From assembly GCA_031289515.1 (NCBI GenBank), contig JAITPH010000163.1, positions 1 through 8,155 of the forward strand: a stretch of DNA of 8,155 bases, given 5' to 3'. Origin of the DNA: Tannerella sp. Lineage in GTDB: Bacteria > Bacteroidota > Bacteroidia > Bacteroidales > Tannerellaceae. Position 1 is the stretch's first letter. Every line of letters begins with the position of its first letter. The notes under the pieces were generated by a model. That model saw nothing but the letters and a program-made list of their open reading frames with translations, did no database searches and was not told where the DNA came from. The translations under genes and the position numbers were made by a program. Positions 1 through 7,488 of this stretch are shown one piece after another.

Positions 1-325
1 TTGTTCGGTTTCCTACCGCCACTTCCTGTGAATTATATCCGATGTAGGAAATGACAAGGATGGCATTGGGCGATACATTTAAAGTAAATTGCCCGCCCAG
101 ATTAGTGCTGGTGCCGTTGGCAATCCCTTTTTCTATTACATTGGCGCCGATAATGGATTCTCCTTTTTCATCCACGACGGTGCCGGTGATATGTTTATTT
201 GCCTGTTGTGCAAAACCTGAAACAGGACAAACAGCTATACATATCACACATACAAAAATAGAAAACAGTTTTCTTCTACTGTTTCCCCGAAAATAGTTTG
301 ATTGTTTTTTGATAAAATTTAGCAT
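1..325 (-). CDS. SusC/RagA-like TonB-dependent outer-membrane receptor, N-terminal part only
   Basis: Translating the minus strand from the ATG at 325-323 gives 108 residues with no stop before the window edge; the C-terminal part lies outside. Residues 1-39 look like a signal peptide: a long basic N-region (two Lys at 6-7, RRK at 17-19), a hydrophobic core at about 21-36, and a probable cleavage at GFA|Q (39/40). Residues 47-108 match the carboxypeptidase-regulatory-like beta-sandwich that opens SusC-family receptors (ITGTVVDEKGESIIGANV, then GTSTNLGGQF, then ISYIGY). Such receptors import glycans or other nutrients across the outer membrane with TonB energy, usually with a SusD lipoprotein encoded next door; that gene would lie outside the window. 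An in-frame stop at 346-344 leaves 325 as the first possible ATG in this frame. The plug and barrel are not visible, so substrate cannot be inferred. Confidence 0.93.
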   Translation of the reverse strand, partial: MLNFIKKQSNYFRGNSRRKLFSIFVCVICIAVCPVSGFAQQANKHITGTVVDEKGESIIGANVIEKGIANGTSTNLGGQFTLNVSPNAILVISYIGYNSQEVAVGNRT

Positions 326-362
326 ACCGATTTTTTCTTTAGATTAATACTCTTATACAATT

Positions 363-387
363 GATTATGCGATAAAAAATCGCAATC
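363..387. repeat. Inverted repeat just upstream of the SusC-like start
   Basis: GCGAT (369-373) and ATCGC (379-383) flank an AAAAA loop. The pairing extends with GATT (363-366) and AATC (384-387) across a two-base bulge, giving about nine base pairs. In the receptor's mRNA it would lie about 40-60 bases before the ATG, so it could affect translation or bind a regulator. No family was recognised. Confidence 0.35.
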
Positions 388-621
388 ATAAAAAATAAAT
401 TGACTTTCACTGAGCGTTGCAGAACGATTTTGTTCTGTAACATTCCCATTGAATTGTGGTGCGAAACTGTTAGCCCCGCCTGATTGTCCCCTAAAACGTT
501 TTTGTAAAAAAAATCCCTTTTCGTCGCTTGTTTCGACAAAATTGACGATAGGGTTATGTGATTTATTTGACTGTTCTTCTGTATATTTAGCGCGTGTGCG
601 TACATACATATATACGCCTGC

Positions 622-672
<51 letters not shown>

Positions 673-718
673 GAAAATATCGCTTGTATGCAAGGATCTG
701 TCGTTAAATAAGCCTAAA

Positions 719-733
719 AAACGGTAGCCGTTT
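719..733 (-). terminator. Small hairpin followed by a T-run on the minus strand (weak terminator/attenuator candidate)
   Basis: On the minus strand AAACGG-CTA-CCGTTT forms a 6-bp stem with a 3-base loop, and the 3' arm runs into a stretch of six Ts. It sits about 75-90 bases downstream of the transcription start predicted from the 816-846 promoter, where an attenuator or the end of a short RNA could lie. The stem is short and contains AT pairs, so termination would be weak. Confidence 0.25.
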
Positions 734-815
734 GCAACCTGACATGTTGTTGTCGGGCTTGGGTTGAATCGTATGTAGCTGTTGTCCATTTTTTTGCCAA
801 TTTGAAATATGGCGA

Positions 816-846
816 CAAAGGTAAGTTTCAAAAAGATACGATGCAA
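816..846 (-). promoter_or_regulatory. Bacteroidota-type promoter candidate facing the SusC-like gene
   Basis: Read on the minus strand, TACCTTTG (823-816) fits the Bacteroidota -7 consensus TAnnTTTG exactly. A TTG (846-844) lies 20 bases upstream, close to the expected -33 position. Transcription would start near 809 and run toward the (GA)22 tract and the receptor, giving a leader of roughly 480 bases unless it terminates early. Confidence 0.5.
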
Positions 847-950
847 CAAATTGTTCTCCAAACTTCAAATATTTACATATATTTAACGTTTAAAGCATCA
901 AAGACGCTCCGCAAAAGACGGTATGCAAAGGGCGACTTCCATGATTAACG

Positions 951-3632
951 CTATAAAAACCCAACCTTAACACGTTGTCCGCCGCGGGACATTTTTTCTT
1001 CGCCGCATAAGCGGTGCAGATCAGCGAGCGTGAGCATCTTGTCGCGAATGATGTTTTCTACCGTGTATTTGCGGGAGATATTCTCTATGTCGCCTCCGCT
1101 GAAGTCGTAGCTGTCGGACAGTTCGCTTGCTTCTGCCGACTTTAATGCCGGAATTAACGTTAGCCAGATGTCTTTTTGCGTCTCTTTCGTCGGCTTTGCG
1201 AACTCAATCTTGTACAGGAATCGACGCTCGAATGCCTTGTCGAGATTGCTGTCCAGATTCGTCGTCGCAATCATTATCCCCTCCAGATTCTCCATTTCCT
1301 GCAAGATGATGTTCTGAATGGCATTAGCCGTCTGATCGATGGAATGTTGCATGTTTTCGAGACGTTTGCCTATTACGGCGTCGGCTTCGTTGAAAAGCAG
1401 TATCGGCGTCTGCACGCTCTCCTTCGCATAATCGCGGTAACGGTCGAAAACCTCCTTGATTCTCTTCTCGCTCTCGCCGTACCATGCGCTTTTAGTCTCG
1501 CTGATATTGACGACAAAGACGTTGCGGTCGGTTTGCCGCGCCAGCTGATAAACCGTTTCGGTTTTACCGGTGCCCGGCGCGCCGTAAAACAGGCAGGCAA
1601 ATCCCTTTCTCATTCCAGCCGCCGACAACCGTTGCTGCACTTCGTCGAAATGCTCCCTGTCAAGCAGCTTGCTCAACGAAGCCACCTGTTCGCGTTCCTG
1701 CGGATTATAAAACAGCGTCTTGGGAGTAATATTTCTGCAATCGACGATTTGATTTGCCGAAATCGTATTGACATTTTCCGTTACTTTCGTTTTTTGCGTT
1801 TCCTCCGTTTCCAAAATGCCGGACAAAAGAGTTTTTCTCGCTTTGGAAGTCAGACAGTAAACATTGCCGCTCGACTTGAGGTATCCGGCCGGAAAAGCCG
1901 GAAAAGTCCTGTTAAGAAACGACAATCGCAATTTGCGGTAATCGCGTTTTCGGTCGAACAGTTCTTCCAAATCCGACAAATCAAAAGTCTCTACATGACT
2001 GTTTACAAACAAGTGACAGATAAAAAGAAAAACGACGGCGTCGGATTTATCCCATTCGAGAGCCTTTATTTTCTTTGCGAAAGACGTTGTATTTTCAGCC
2101 AGCAGCGCGGTCAGTTTATCGGAGAGCGCCACGATATTCAAATCCGTATCGCCGAAATAGTCGTCCATCTTCTCAAAAACATTTTCGACCGTCATATCAG
2201 GTTCGTTAGCCGGAAGCGCCGGATTCGTTTTAACCGCGGCAAACTCCGCTTTCGCCTCTTCCAGCATTTGCGGCAACTGCGCATCCGGTATCGCATTTCG
2301 GGCATAAAACAAGGCTTGAGGATTAGTCCGGATAGATTCCCTGCCGATTCTTGAGCGAAGAATCAAGCCTTCCGGATTCGAGCAACGGCTCAGAGCGACA
2401 TAAACCTGTCCGTAGGTAAAAGCCGAGCCGACGTCGGCAATAACGCGGTCGAACGTCAATCCCTGACTTTTATGCACCGTAATCGCCCAAGCCAGCTTGA
2501 GAGGATACTGCGTGAAAGTCCCGACAATCTCCTCGTCGATTTTGTTTTCCCTCCTGTTCCACGAATACCTGATATTTACCCATTCGGTCATATTTACGGT
2601 AAGGGTTTCGCCGTCCGGAACGGTTACAAGCAATCCGTCTTCAAGTATTTGCCTGACCGTTCCCATCATTCCGTTGTAATATCGGGGCAACTCGTTCTTG
2701 ACGAAAATAACCTGCGCGCCTTCCTTCAGATGCAGCATATAGTTGGCAGGCATGATTTCTTCGGGGAATACGCCTGTCACGGTCGCCTCAAAAGTCTTTT
2801 CTTCCGACGGCAGTTTGGCAAGTTTTGTCCTGTTGATGTCGTCCACAATCCGGTTATGCGAGGCAAGCGTGATATAGGGCAAAGCGTCGTCGGGTTGAAA
2901 AGCAGGCAGGAAACGCGATTGCAACAGCTCCATGTCGCCGCCGGTCATGCTGTTTGTGCGAATATTGTTCAGAAGCTCGATGAATCGTGGGTCTTGCTGG
3001 CGATAAACCTTTTTCAGCTCTATGTACAGCAACGGATTTGCCGTAACCACCTGCGCACTGAAGAAAAAAGGGCTGTCATAATAATTTTCAAGGATTTTCC
3101 AGTCATCGCCCGAAACGATAGGCGGCAACTGGAAAGTATCGCCGATCAGCAGCATCTGCACGCCTCCAAACGGCTCGCTGTCCCAGTTGCGGACGTATCG
3201 CAGAACTTTATCGATTACGTCAAGCAAATCGCAGCGAAGCATTGAAATCTCGTCTATGACAAGCAATTCGAGCGACTTTATCAGCTCCGTTTTTTCGCGG
3301 TTGTAATGAAAATAATCCGAAATGATACGTCTGTCGGCGGCGTCTTTGGGAGCTTTTTTTCGCAAACGGACATCGTCGGGAATGTAAATGCCCCTGTCGA
3401 TCTGAAAAAATGAATGCACCGTCTGACCGCCCGCATTGATAGCGGCAACGCCGGTCGGCGCCAGCACTACCATATTCTTTTCAGTCGTCCGGCGGATATG
3501 CTTCAGGAAAGTCGTCTTTCCGGTACCTGCCTTTCCTGTCAGGAACACGTTCCTGTCGGTTTGCCGGATAAAATCGGCAGCCTGACTGAAAATATCATTA
3601 TTATCGTCTAAATTAATCGGTTCCGTAGCCAT
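951..3632 (-). CDS. Pif1-like SF1B DNA helicase fused to a C-terminal AAA+ ATPase
   Basis: The protein has 893 residues counted from the ATG at 3632-3630. The frame also has an ATG at 3695, but the promoter box at 3654-3661 lies inside that extension, so 3632 is preferred. Residues 12-430 form a Pif1/RecD-like helicase: Walker A GKAGTGKTT (33-41), LAPTG (57-61), motif II VIDEIS (125-130), motif III GDTFQLPP (164-171), HKSQGLTFD (387-395) and VYVALSRC (410-417). Residues of about 483-605 form a helical, possibly winged-helix, linker domain. Residues of about 640-893 form an AAA+ module: Walker A GAPGTGKTE (684-692), Walker B ILLFNEAD (744-751, with Asn where Asp is common), sensor-1 ATTN (789-792), arginine-finger region ERRF (802-805) and sensor-2-like GGDIENISRKY (846-856). 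Pif1 helicases unwind DNA 5' to 3' and act at G-quadruplexes and stalled forks. The second ATPase suggests remodelling of a protein or nucleoprotein partner. All core motifs of both ATPases look intact; the physiological role is unknown. Confidence 0.93.
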   Translation of the reverse strand: MATEPINLDDNNDIFSQAADFIRQTDRNVFLTGKAGTGKTTFLKHIRRTTEKNMVVLAPTGVAAINAGGQTVHSFFQIDRGIYIPDDVRLRKKAPKDAADRRIISDYFHYNREKTELIKSLELLVIDEISMLRCDLLDVIDKVLRYVRNWDSEPFGGVQMLLIGDTFQLPPIVSGDDWKILENYYDSPFFFSAQVVTANPLLYIELKKVYRQQDPRFIELLNNIRTNSMTGGDMELLQSRFLPAFQPDDALPYITLASHNRIVDDINRTKLAKLPSEEKTFEATVTGVFPEEIMPANYMLHLKEGAQVIFVKNELPRYYNGMMGTVRQILEDGLLVTVPDGETLTVNMTEWVNIRYSWNRRENKIDEEIVGTFTQYPLKLAWAITVHKSQGLTFDRVIADVGSAFTYGQVYVALSRCSNPEGLILRSRIGRESIRTNPQALFYARNAIPDAQLPQMLEEAKAEFAAVKTNPALPANEPDMTVENVFEKMDDYFGDTDLNIVALSDKLTALLAENTTSFAKKIKALEWDKSDAVVFLFICHLFVNSHVETFDLSDLEELFDRKRDYRKLRLSFLNRTFPAFPAGYLKSSGNVYCLTSKARKTLLSGILETEETQKTKVTENVNTISANQIVDCRNITPKTLFYNPQEREQVASLSKLLDREHFDEVQQRLSAAGMRKGFACLFYGAPGTGKTETVYQLARQTDRNVFVVNISETKSAWYGESEKRIKEVFDRYRDYAKESVQTPILLFNEADAVIGKRLENMQHSIDQTANAIQNIILQEMENLEGIMIATTNLDSNLDKAFERRFLYKIEFAKPTKETQKDIWLTLIPALKSAEASELSDSYDFSGGDIENISRKYTVENIIRDKMLTLADLHRLCGEEKMSRGGQRVKVGFL

Positions 3633-3653
3633 ATTTTTTCGTATATCGGATGA

Positions 3654-3661
3654 CAAAGATA
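3654..3661 (-). promoter_or_regulatory. Promoter -7 box for the helicase/AAA+ gene
   Basis: On the minus strand TATCTTTG (3661-3654) is a perfect TAnnTTTG box, 21 bases before the ATG at 3632-3630. A -33 element is not clear: TTG occurs at 3680-3678, but with a spacer of 16 rather than about 19-21 bases. This box argues against the longer start at 3695, which lies upstream of it. Confidence 0.5.
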
Positions 3662-3735
3662 AAATCTTTACCTCCAACAACACCCTTTCGGACAAAAAAT
3701 ATTTATCAACATTATGCTTTTAGACAAAAAAGCCC

Positions 3736-3742
3736 TACCTTG
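3736..3742 (+). promoter_or_regulatory. Promoter-like box for the M28 peptidase gene
   Basis: TACCTTG followed by CGCCG resembles the Bacteroidota -7 box TAnnTTTG with one T missing. It lies 37 bases before the ATG at 3780. The expected -33 position (about 3712-3716) reads TTATG, a weak match. The gene is divergent from the helicase gene, so 3633-3779 would hold two back-to-back promoters. Confidence 0.35.
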
Positions 3743-3779
3743 CGCCGTTTTTTAAAATAAATATTTATACTCAAAGCAA

Positions 3780-5405
3780 ATGAAAACAAAAGTATTATTG
3801 ATGACATTCCTTACGGGATGCGCTTTTATGGCAAACGGACAGGGCAATGCGCCTGCCGGACAACAGACGGTAAACGACGAAACGTTTTTCCGCGAACACG
3901 TGCGGACGCTTTCGTCCGATGCTTTCGGCGGCAGGAAACCGCTATCGCAGCACGACAAGATTACGACGGATTACATCTCCGCTCAATTCAAGGACTTGGG
4001 TCTTGAGCCGGCCAACGGCAACAGTTATTTACAGCCGGTGCCGCTGGTAAGCATCTCCACGCGGCTGAAAAACAATAACCTGACGGTGAAAGCGAAGAAC
4101 GGAAACCTGTCCCTGCGTCTCTCCGAAGATTTTATCTTATGGTCGCAGCGAGCGCAGGAAAAGATAAAACTTCCGAAACTCGAATTTGTCTTTGCCGGTT
4201 TCGGCATCAATGCGCCGGAGTACGGATGGAACGATTACGCAGACCTGGACGTCAAGGGCAAAATCGTGATTATCCTCGTCAACGACCCCGGATTCTACGA
4301 CGAAAAGTTGTTTCAGGGCAAATACATGACCTACTACGGTCGCTGGACGTACAAGTTTGAAGAAGCAATCCGTCAGGGCGCGGCGGGCGCGTTCGTCATC
4401 CACGACACGGCTCCCGCTTCATACGACTGGAACGTCGTCCAAAGCTCGTGGGCGGGCAAAAGCCTGAGCGTCTATACGGAGCAAACGATGGCTTTTCAGG
4501 GATGGCTAACAAACGATGCCGGAAAACGGCTGTTTGAAAAGGCAGGCGTTTCGTATGCCGAAGCGCTCTCGGCAGCACAAAAGAAAGGCTTCAAAGGCTA
4601 TACCCTAAACGCCAAAATGGACTATGAAGCTGTCAACGACGTGAAAAAGGACGAATCGGCGAATGTGGCCGCCGTCATTCCCGGCACAGACCTGAAAGAC
4701 GAATACATTATATATACGGCGCACTGGGATCATTTGGGCATCGGAATACCGGTCGACAACGACAGCATCTACAACGGAGCCGTCGACAATGCGACCGGCG
4801 TAGCGGCGCTGTTTCTCATAGCCAACCGTTTTAGCCGGCTTGCCGAGCGTCCCCGCAGGTCTATCCTTTTCGTCGCCGTGACCGGTGAAGAATCCGGACT
4901 GTTAGGCTCGGAATATTATGCCTCGCATCCGCTGAAACCGCTCGACAAGACGGTCGTCAACATCAACATGGACAGCTACGGACCGAAAGGCCGCACGCGC
5001 GACGTCATTCTCTCCGCGGCAGGCGATTCGGAAACGGACAGATACGTCATCGAAGCGGCAGCCGCGCAGGGACGCAGCGTCAAACCGTCCAGACTTTCGA
5101 CCGGAGGCGGCTATTTCCGTTCCGACCATTTCAATTTTGCCAAAGTCGGCGTGCCTGTCATTCTGGCAAGGGGCGGCGGCGACTATATCGACCCGAAAGC
5201 CGAAGAAGCAAAGAGAGCCAAATACGGAACGAAATCGACCTACCACCAGCCGAGCGACGAATTTCAGGAATGGTGGGACTTCTCCGGCTCGCTCGACGAC
5301 CTTTACCTGTACTTCGGAATCGGTCTTCGCCTTGCCAACGACGGCTATTTCCCGAAATGGAACGACGGCATCGTCTACAAGCAAGTCCGCGAAGGAAAAA
5401 AATAA
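3780..5405 (+). CDS. Secreted M28-family zinc metallopeptidase with PA domain
   Basis: This 541-residue protein is probably an exported aminopeptidase. Residues 1-20 are a signal sequence. LTGC (11-14) fits a lipobox, but hydrophobic residues continue after it, so signal peptidase I cleavage near residue 20 is equally possible. A PA (protease-associated) domain covers about 135-280 (starting FAGFGINAPEYGW). The M28 catalytic domain follows with its dinuclear-metal set: HWDH at 315-318 (H315 ligand, D317 orienting), D336 in GAVDNATG, general base E370 and ligand E371 in TGEESGLLGSEYY, D398 in NMDS, and H489 in TYHQPSDE. SDH at 448-450 is also conserved in relatives. All expected ligands are present, so the enzyme should be active, trimming peptides in the periplasm or at the cell surface. 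A hairpin and a promoter-like sequence separate it from the sulfur genes, so it is probably a separate unit. Substrate specificity cannot be read from the sequence. Confidence 0.93.
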   Translation: MKTKVLLMTFLTGCAFMANGQGNAPAGQQTVNDETFFREHVRTLSSDAFGGRKPLSQHDKITTDYISAQFKDLGLEPANGNSYLQPVPLVSISTRLKNNNLTVKAKNGNLSLRLSEDFILWSQRAQEKIKLPKLEFVFAGFGINAPEYGWNDYADLDVKGKIVIILVNDPGFYDEKLFQGKYMTYYGRWTYKFEEAIRQGAAGAFVIHDTAPASYDWNVVQSSWAGKSLSVYTEQTMAFQGWLTNDAGKRLFEKAGVSYAEALSAAQKKGFKGYTLNAKMDYEAVNDVKKDESANVAAVIPGTDLKDEYIIYTAHWDHLGIGIPVDNDSIYNGAVDNATGVAALFLIANRFSRLAERPRRSILFVAVTGEESGLLGSEYYASHPLKPLDKTVVNINMDSYGPKGRTRDVILSAAGDSETDRYVIEAAAAQGRSVKPSRLSTGGGYFRSDHFNFAKVGVPVILARGGGDYIDPKAEEAKRAKYGTKSTYHQPSDEFQEWWDFSGSLDDLYLYFGIGLRLANDGYFPKWNDGIVYKQVREGKK

Positions 5406-5408
5406 AAT

Positions 5409-5424
5409 TACCACGTTTGTGGTA
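5409..5424 (+). terminator. Perfect 6-bp inverted repeat between the peptidase and cysK
   Basis: TACCAC-GTTT-GTGGTA forms a perfect 6-bp stem with a 4-base loop, four bases after the peptidase stop codon. It has no proper downstream T-run (TT, then GCAGGG), so it is a weak intrinsic terminator at best. It directly abuts the proposed -33 TTG of the cysK promoter (5425-5427), so it could instead be an operator for the sulfur operon. Confidence 0.4.
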
Positions 5425-5455
5425 TTGCAGGGTTTTACAAATAGCCGTTCCTTTG
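5425..5455 (+). promoter_or_regulatory. Promoter candidate for the cysK-thiS-moeB-dsrE operon
   Basis: TTG (5425-5427) is separated by 20 bases from TTCCTTTG (5448-5455), which matches the Bacteroidota -7 consensus TAnnTTTG except for one base. The spacing is the same as in the candidate at 816-846. Transcription would start around 5462, about 20 bases before the cysK ATG, leaving no room for a leader riboswitch. Confidence 0.45.
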
Positions 5456-5484
5456 CAGAATGATACGGACAAAAACAAACTGTT

Positions 5485-6423
5485 ATGGCAAAAATAGCTA
5501 AGAATTTAACAGAGTTGATCGGGAATACGCCGCTTCTGGAACTGAGAAAAATTGTTGCTCTCAACCAGGTAGAAGCGAGAATACTCGTCAAACTCGAATA
5601 TCTGAATCCGGCGCGGAGCGTGAAAGACCGCATCGGTCTGGCTCTGATTGAAGACGCCGAAGAACGCGGTCTACTCACTCCGCAAAGTATTATAATCGAG
5701 CCTACGAGCGGCAATACCGGCATTGCGCTGGCTTTTATCGCCGCTTCGAAGGGATACAAACTGATTCTGACGATGCCGGATACGATGAGCGTCGAGCGTC
5801 GCAGCCTTTTGCGGGCTTTGGGCGCCGAACTCGTGCTGACGCCCGGTTTTGAAGGCATGGGAGGCGCTATCCGCAAGGCGGAAGAGTTGCAGAAACGGCA
5901 TCCAAATTCGTTTATTCCCCAACAATTCCAGAATCCGGCGAATCCGCACATTCACCGCATCACGACAGGCGAGGAAATCTGGCGCGACACGAACGGCAAA
6001 ACGGATATATTCGTTTCTGCCGTCGGAACGGGCGGCACTATCACCGGAGCGGGCGAAACGCTGAAACGGCATAACCCCGGCATCAGGATAGTTGCGGTCG
6101 AGCCGTTCGATTCGCCTGTGCTGTCGGGCGGAAAACCCGGTCCGCACAAGATACAGGGCATCGGAGCGGGATTTGTGCCTAAAGTATTCAATCCCAAAAT
6201 TGTGGACGAAATATACAAGGTGAAAAACGAAGAGGCGTTTGAAACGTGCCGCGTTCTGGCGCGTGAAGAAGGTCTTCTGGTGGGCGTGTCGTCGGGCGCT
6301 GCACTGTTTGCCGCACTGCAAATAGCAAAGCGGGTGGAAAACAAAGGCAAAACCGTCGCTGTTATCCTGCCCGATACCGGCGAAAGATATTTATCTACTC
6401 CTCTGTATAAAACTTCAAACTAA
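5485..6423 (+). CDS. cysK: Cysteine synthase (O-acetylserine sulfhydrylase, CysK type)
   Basis: This 312-residue PLP enzyme of beta-family fold II has the usual length for CysK. It begins IGNTPLLEL (12-20). The PLP-binding lysine is K47 in NPARSVKDR. The substrate loop TSGNTG (74-79), the phosphate-binding GTGGT (181-185), SSGAA (269-273) and the C-terminal PDTGERYLSTPLY are all intact. The reaction makes L-cysteine from O-acetylserine and sulfide; related enzymes (mycobacterial CysM) instead take sulfur from a protein thiocarboxylate on O-phosphoserine. It is the first gene of a tight cluster, nine bases before a sulfur-carrier gene and just upstream of its activating enzyme. This makes carrier-dependent sulfur transfer plausible, but free-sulfide CysK chemistry is not excluded. 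NPARSVKDR and the C-terminus look more CysK-like than CysM-like, but sulfur donor and acceptor substrate are not determined from sequence alone. Confidence 0.94.
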   Translation: MAKIAKNLTELIGNTPLLELRKIVALNQVEARILVKLEYLNPARSVKDRIGLALIEDAEERGLLTPQSIIIEPTSGNTGIALAFIAASKGYKLILTMPDTMSVERRSLLRALGAELVLTPGFEGMGGAIRKAEELQKRHPNSFIPQQFQNPANPHIHRITTGEEIWRDTNGKTDIFVSAVGTGGTITGAGETLKRHNPGIRIVAVEPFDSPVLSGGKPGPHKIQGIGAGFVPKVFNPKIVDEIYKVKNEEAFETCRVLAREEGLLVGVSSGAALFAALQIAKRVENKGKTVAVILPDTGERYLSTPLYKTSN

Positions 6424-6432
6424 AATAACGAT

Positions 6433-6642
6433 ATGGCTAAAATAACAGTAAACGACAAATTGCAGGAAATACAGGACACCCTGACGCTTAAAAAACTGAT
6501 CGCCCTGAACGACATCGAACAGCCGGATATGGTTTCCGTTCAGTTGAACGGCGAGTTCGTAGTCCGCGAAGATTACGGCTCTACCGTTTTGAACGACGGC
6601 GACGTTGTGGATTTTCTTTATTTTATGGGAGGAGGAAATTAG
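6433..6642 (+). CDS. ThiS/MoaD-family sulfur-carrier protein with a GGGN tail
   Basis: A 69-residue ubiquitin-fold protein of the size usual for ThiS or HcyS. The family signature VQLNGEFVVREDYGS (36-50) is followed by LNDGDVVDFLYFMGGGN (53-69). Family members carry sulfur as a thiocarboxylate on a terminal Gly-Gly after adenylation by a ThiF/MoeB-type enzyme, which here is the next gene. The unusual point is the last residue: the tail is G66-G67-G68-N69, so Asn69 would have to be removed before activation. Known carriers with such extensions (HcyS, QbsE) are trimmed by a JAMM-type protease. The ATG is nine bases after the cysK stop, supporting co-transcription. A role in thiamine synthesis is possible, but no other thi gene is present and the cysK neighbour favours cysteine or methionine synthesis. 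Confidence 0.88.
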   Translation: MAKITVNDKLQEIQDTLTLKKLIALNDIEQPDMVSVQLNGEFVVREDYGSTVLNDGDVVDFLYFMGGGN

Positions 6643-6665
6643 ACAATTGACAATTATTAAAGATT

Positions 6666-7484
6666 ATGGATTTTACGAAAGAACAGGTTATTCGTTATAG
6701 CCGGCATATATTGCTTCAGGATGTCGGCGTTGAGGGACAGGAACGGATTAGCCGCGGCCGGGTTCTGGTTGTGGGCGTCGGCGGACTGGGCGCTCCGGTG
6801 GCTTTTTACCTTGCGGCGGCCGGCGTCGGAACTGTCGGAATTATCGACGGCGACACGGTTGACTTGAGCAATCTGCAACGTCAGATTATTCATTTCACGC
6901 AAGACGTCGGAAAGGCGAAAGTCGTTTCCGCCAAAGAAAAAATCAATCAGCTGAATCCCGATGTCAATGTGATTACCTACCAGACGCTCCTCTCTGCGGA
7001 AAATGCGCTGGAGATTATCGGCGACTACGATTTTATCGTGGACGGCACGGATAATTTTCCGGTGAAATTTCTTATCAACGATGCCTGCGTGATTGCCGGT
7101 AAACCGTTCTCGCACGGCGGCATACTGCGGTTCGACGGCCAGACGATGACGCATACGCCCGGCTCGGCCTGTTACCGTTGCCTCTTTCACTCGCCCCCGC
7201 CGCCCAACGCTGTGCCGACTTGTTCGCAGGCGGGCGTTCTGGGTGCAATCGCGGGTATGCTGGGTACGATTCAGGCGGCCGAAACGCTGAAATTCCTGAC
7301 CGGCACGGGCGAATTGCTGACAAACAGACTGCTGTCGTTTAACGCAAAGACGATGGAGTTCCGGACTATCAGGACGCGGCGTTCGGAGAAATGCCCTGTT
7401 TGCGGGCAGAATCCCGCGATAACGCGGCTTGTCGATTACGAGCAGGCGGTTTGCGACTTATCGGACAGACACAAAAACAATTAA
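6666..7484 (+). CDS. MoeB/ThiF/HesA-family sulfur-carrier adenylyltransferase
   Basis: A 272-residue E1-like enzyme that would adenylate the C-terminus of the carrier encoded just upstream. It begins with the family signature YSRHILLQDVGVEGQ (11-25). The nucleotide-binding loop is GVGGLG (37-42), followed by acidic D61/D63, NLQRQ (69-73) and DGTDN (126-130). The probable catalytic cysteine is C186 in PTCSQAG. A zinc site is formed by C169 and C172 (CYRC) and C243 and C246 (CPVC). There is no C-terminal rhodanese domain, so sulfur must come from elsewhere; the downstream DsrE-like protein is a candidate. Family knowledge cannot separate MoeB, ThiF and HcyF roles; the genomic neighbours suggest the cysteine/methionine type rather than molybdopterin. 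The gap to the carrier gene is 23 bases and to the next gene four bases. Confidence 0.92.
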   Translation: MDFTKEQVIRYSRHILLQDVGVEGQERISRGRVLVVGVGGLGAPVAFYLAAAGVGTVGIIDGDTVDLSNLQRQIIHFTQDVGKAKVVSAKEKINQLNPDVNVITYQTLLSAENALEIIGDYDFIVDGTDNFPVKFLINDACVIAGKPFSHGGILRFDGQTMTHTPGSACYRCLFHSPPPPNAVPTCSQAGVLGAIAGMLGTIQAAETLKFLTGTGELLTNRLLSFNAKTMEFRTIRTRRSEKCPVCGQNPAITRLVDYEQAVCDLSDRHKNN

Positions 7485-7488
7485 ATAT

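Noticed and set aside
1176..2354. 392-codon plus-strand open frame
   Set aside because: It lies entirely antisense to the helicase/AAA+ gene, whose conserved motifs are unambiguous; the translation has no recognisable domain and is the usual shadow of a GC-richer gene.
2472..3245. 257-codon plus-strand open frame
   Set aside because: Antisense to helicase motifs II to VI; arginine- and histidine-rich composition typical of a shadow frame.
3633..3695. N-terminal extension of the helicase to the ATG at 3695
   Set aside because: A perfect -7 promoter box (3654-3661) lies inside the extension, and the extra residues do not match the start of Pif1-like helicases.
5406..5484. Riboswitch (TPP or SAM type) upstream of cysK
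   Set aside because: Only 79 bases separate the genes, the predicted start leaves about 20 bases of leader, and no TPP or S-box conserved elements were seen.
4902..5951. 349-codon minus-strand open frame
   Set aside because: It covers the 3' end of the M28 peptidase and the 5' half of cysK antisense, spans their promoter region, and has no domain signature.
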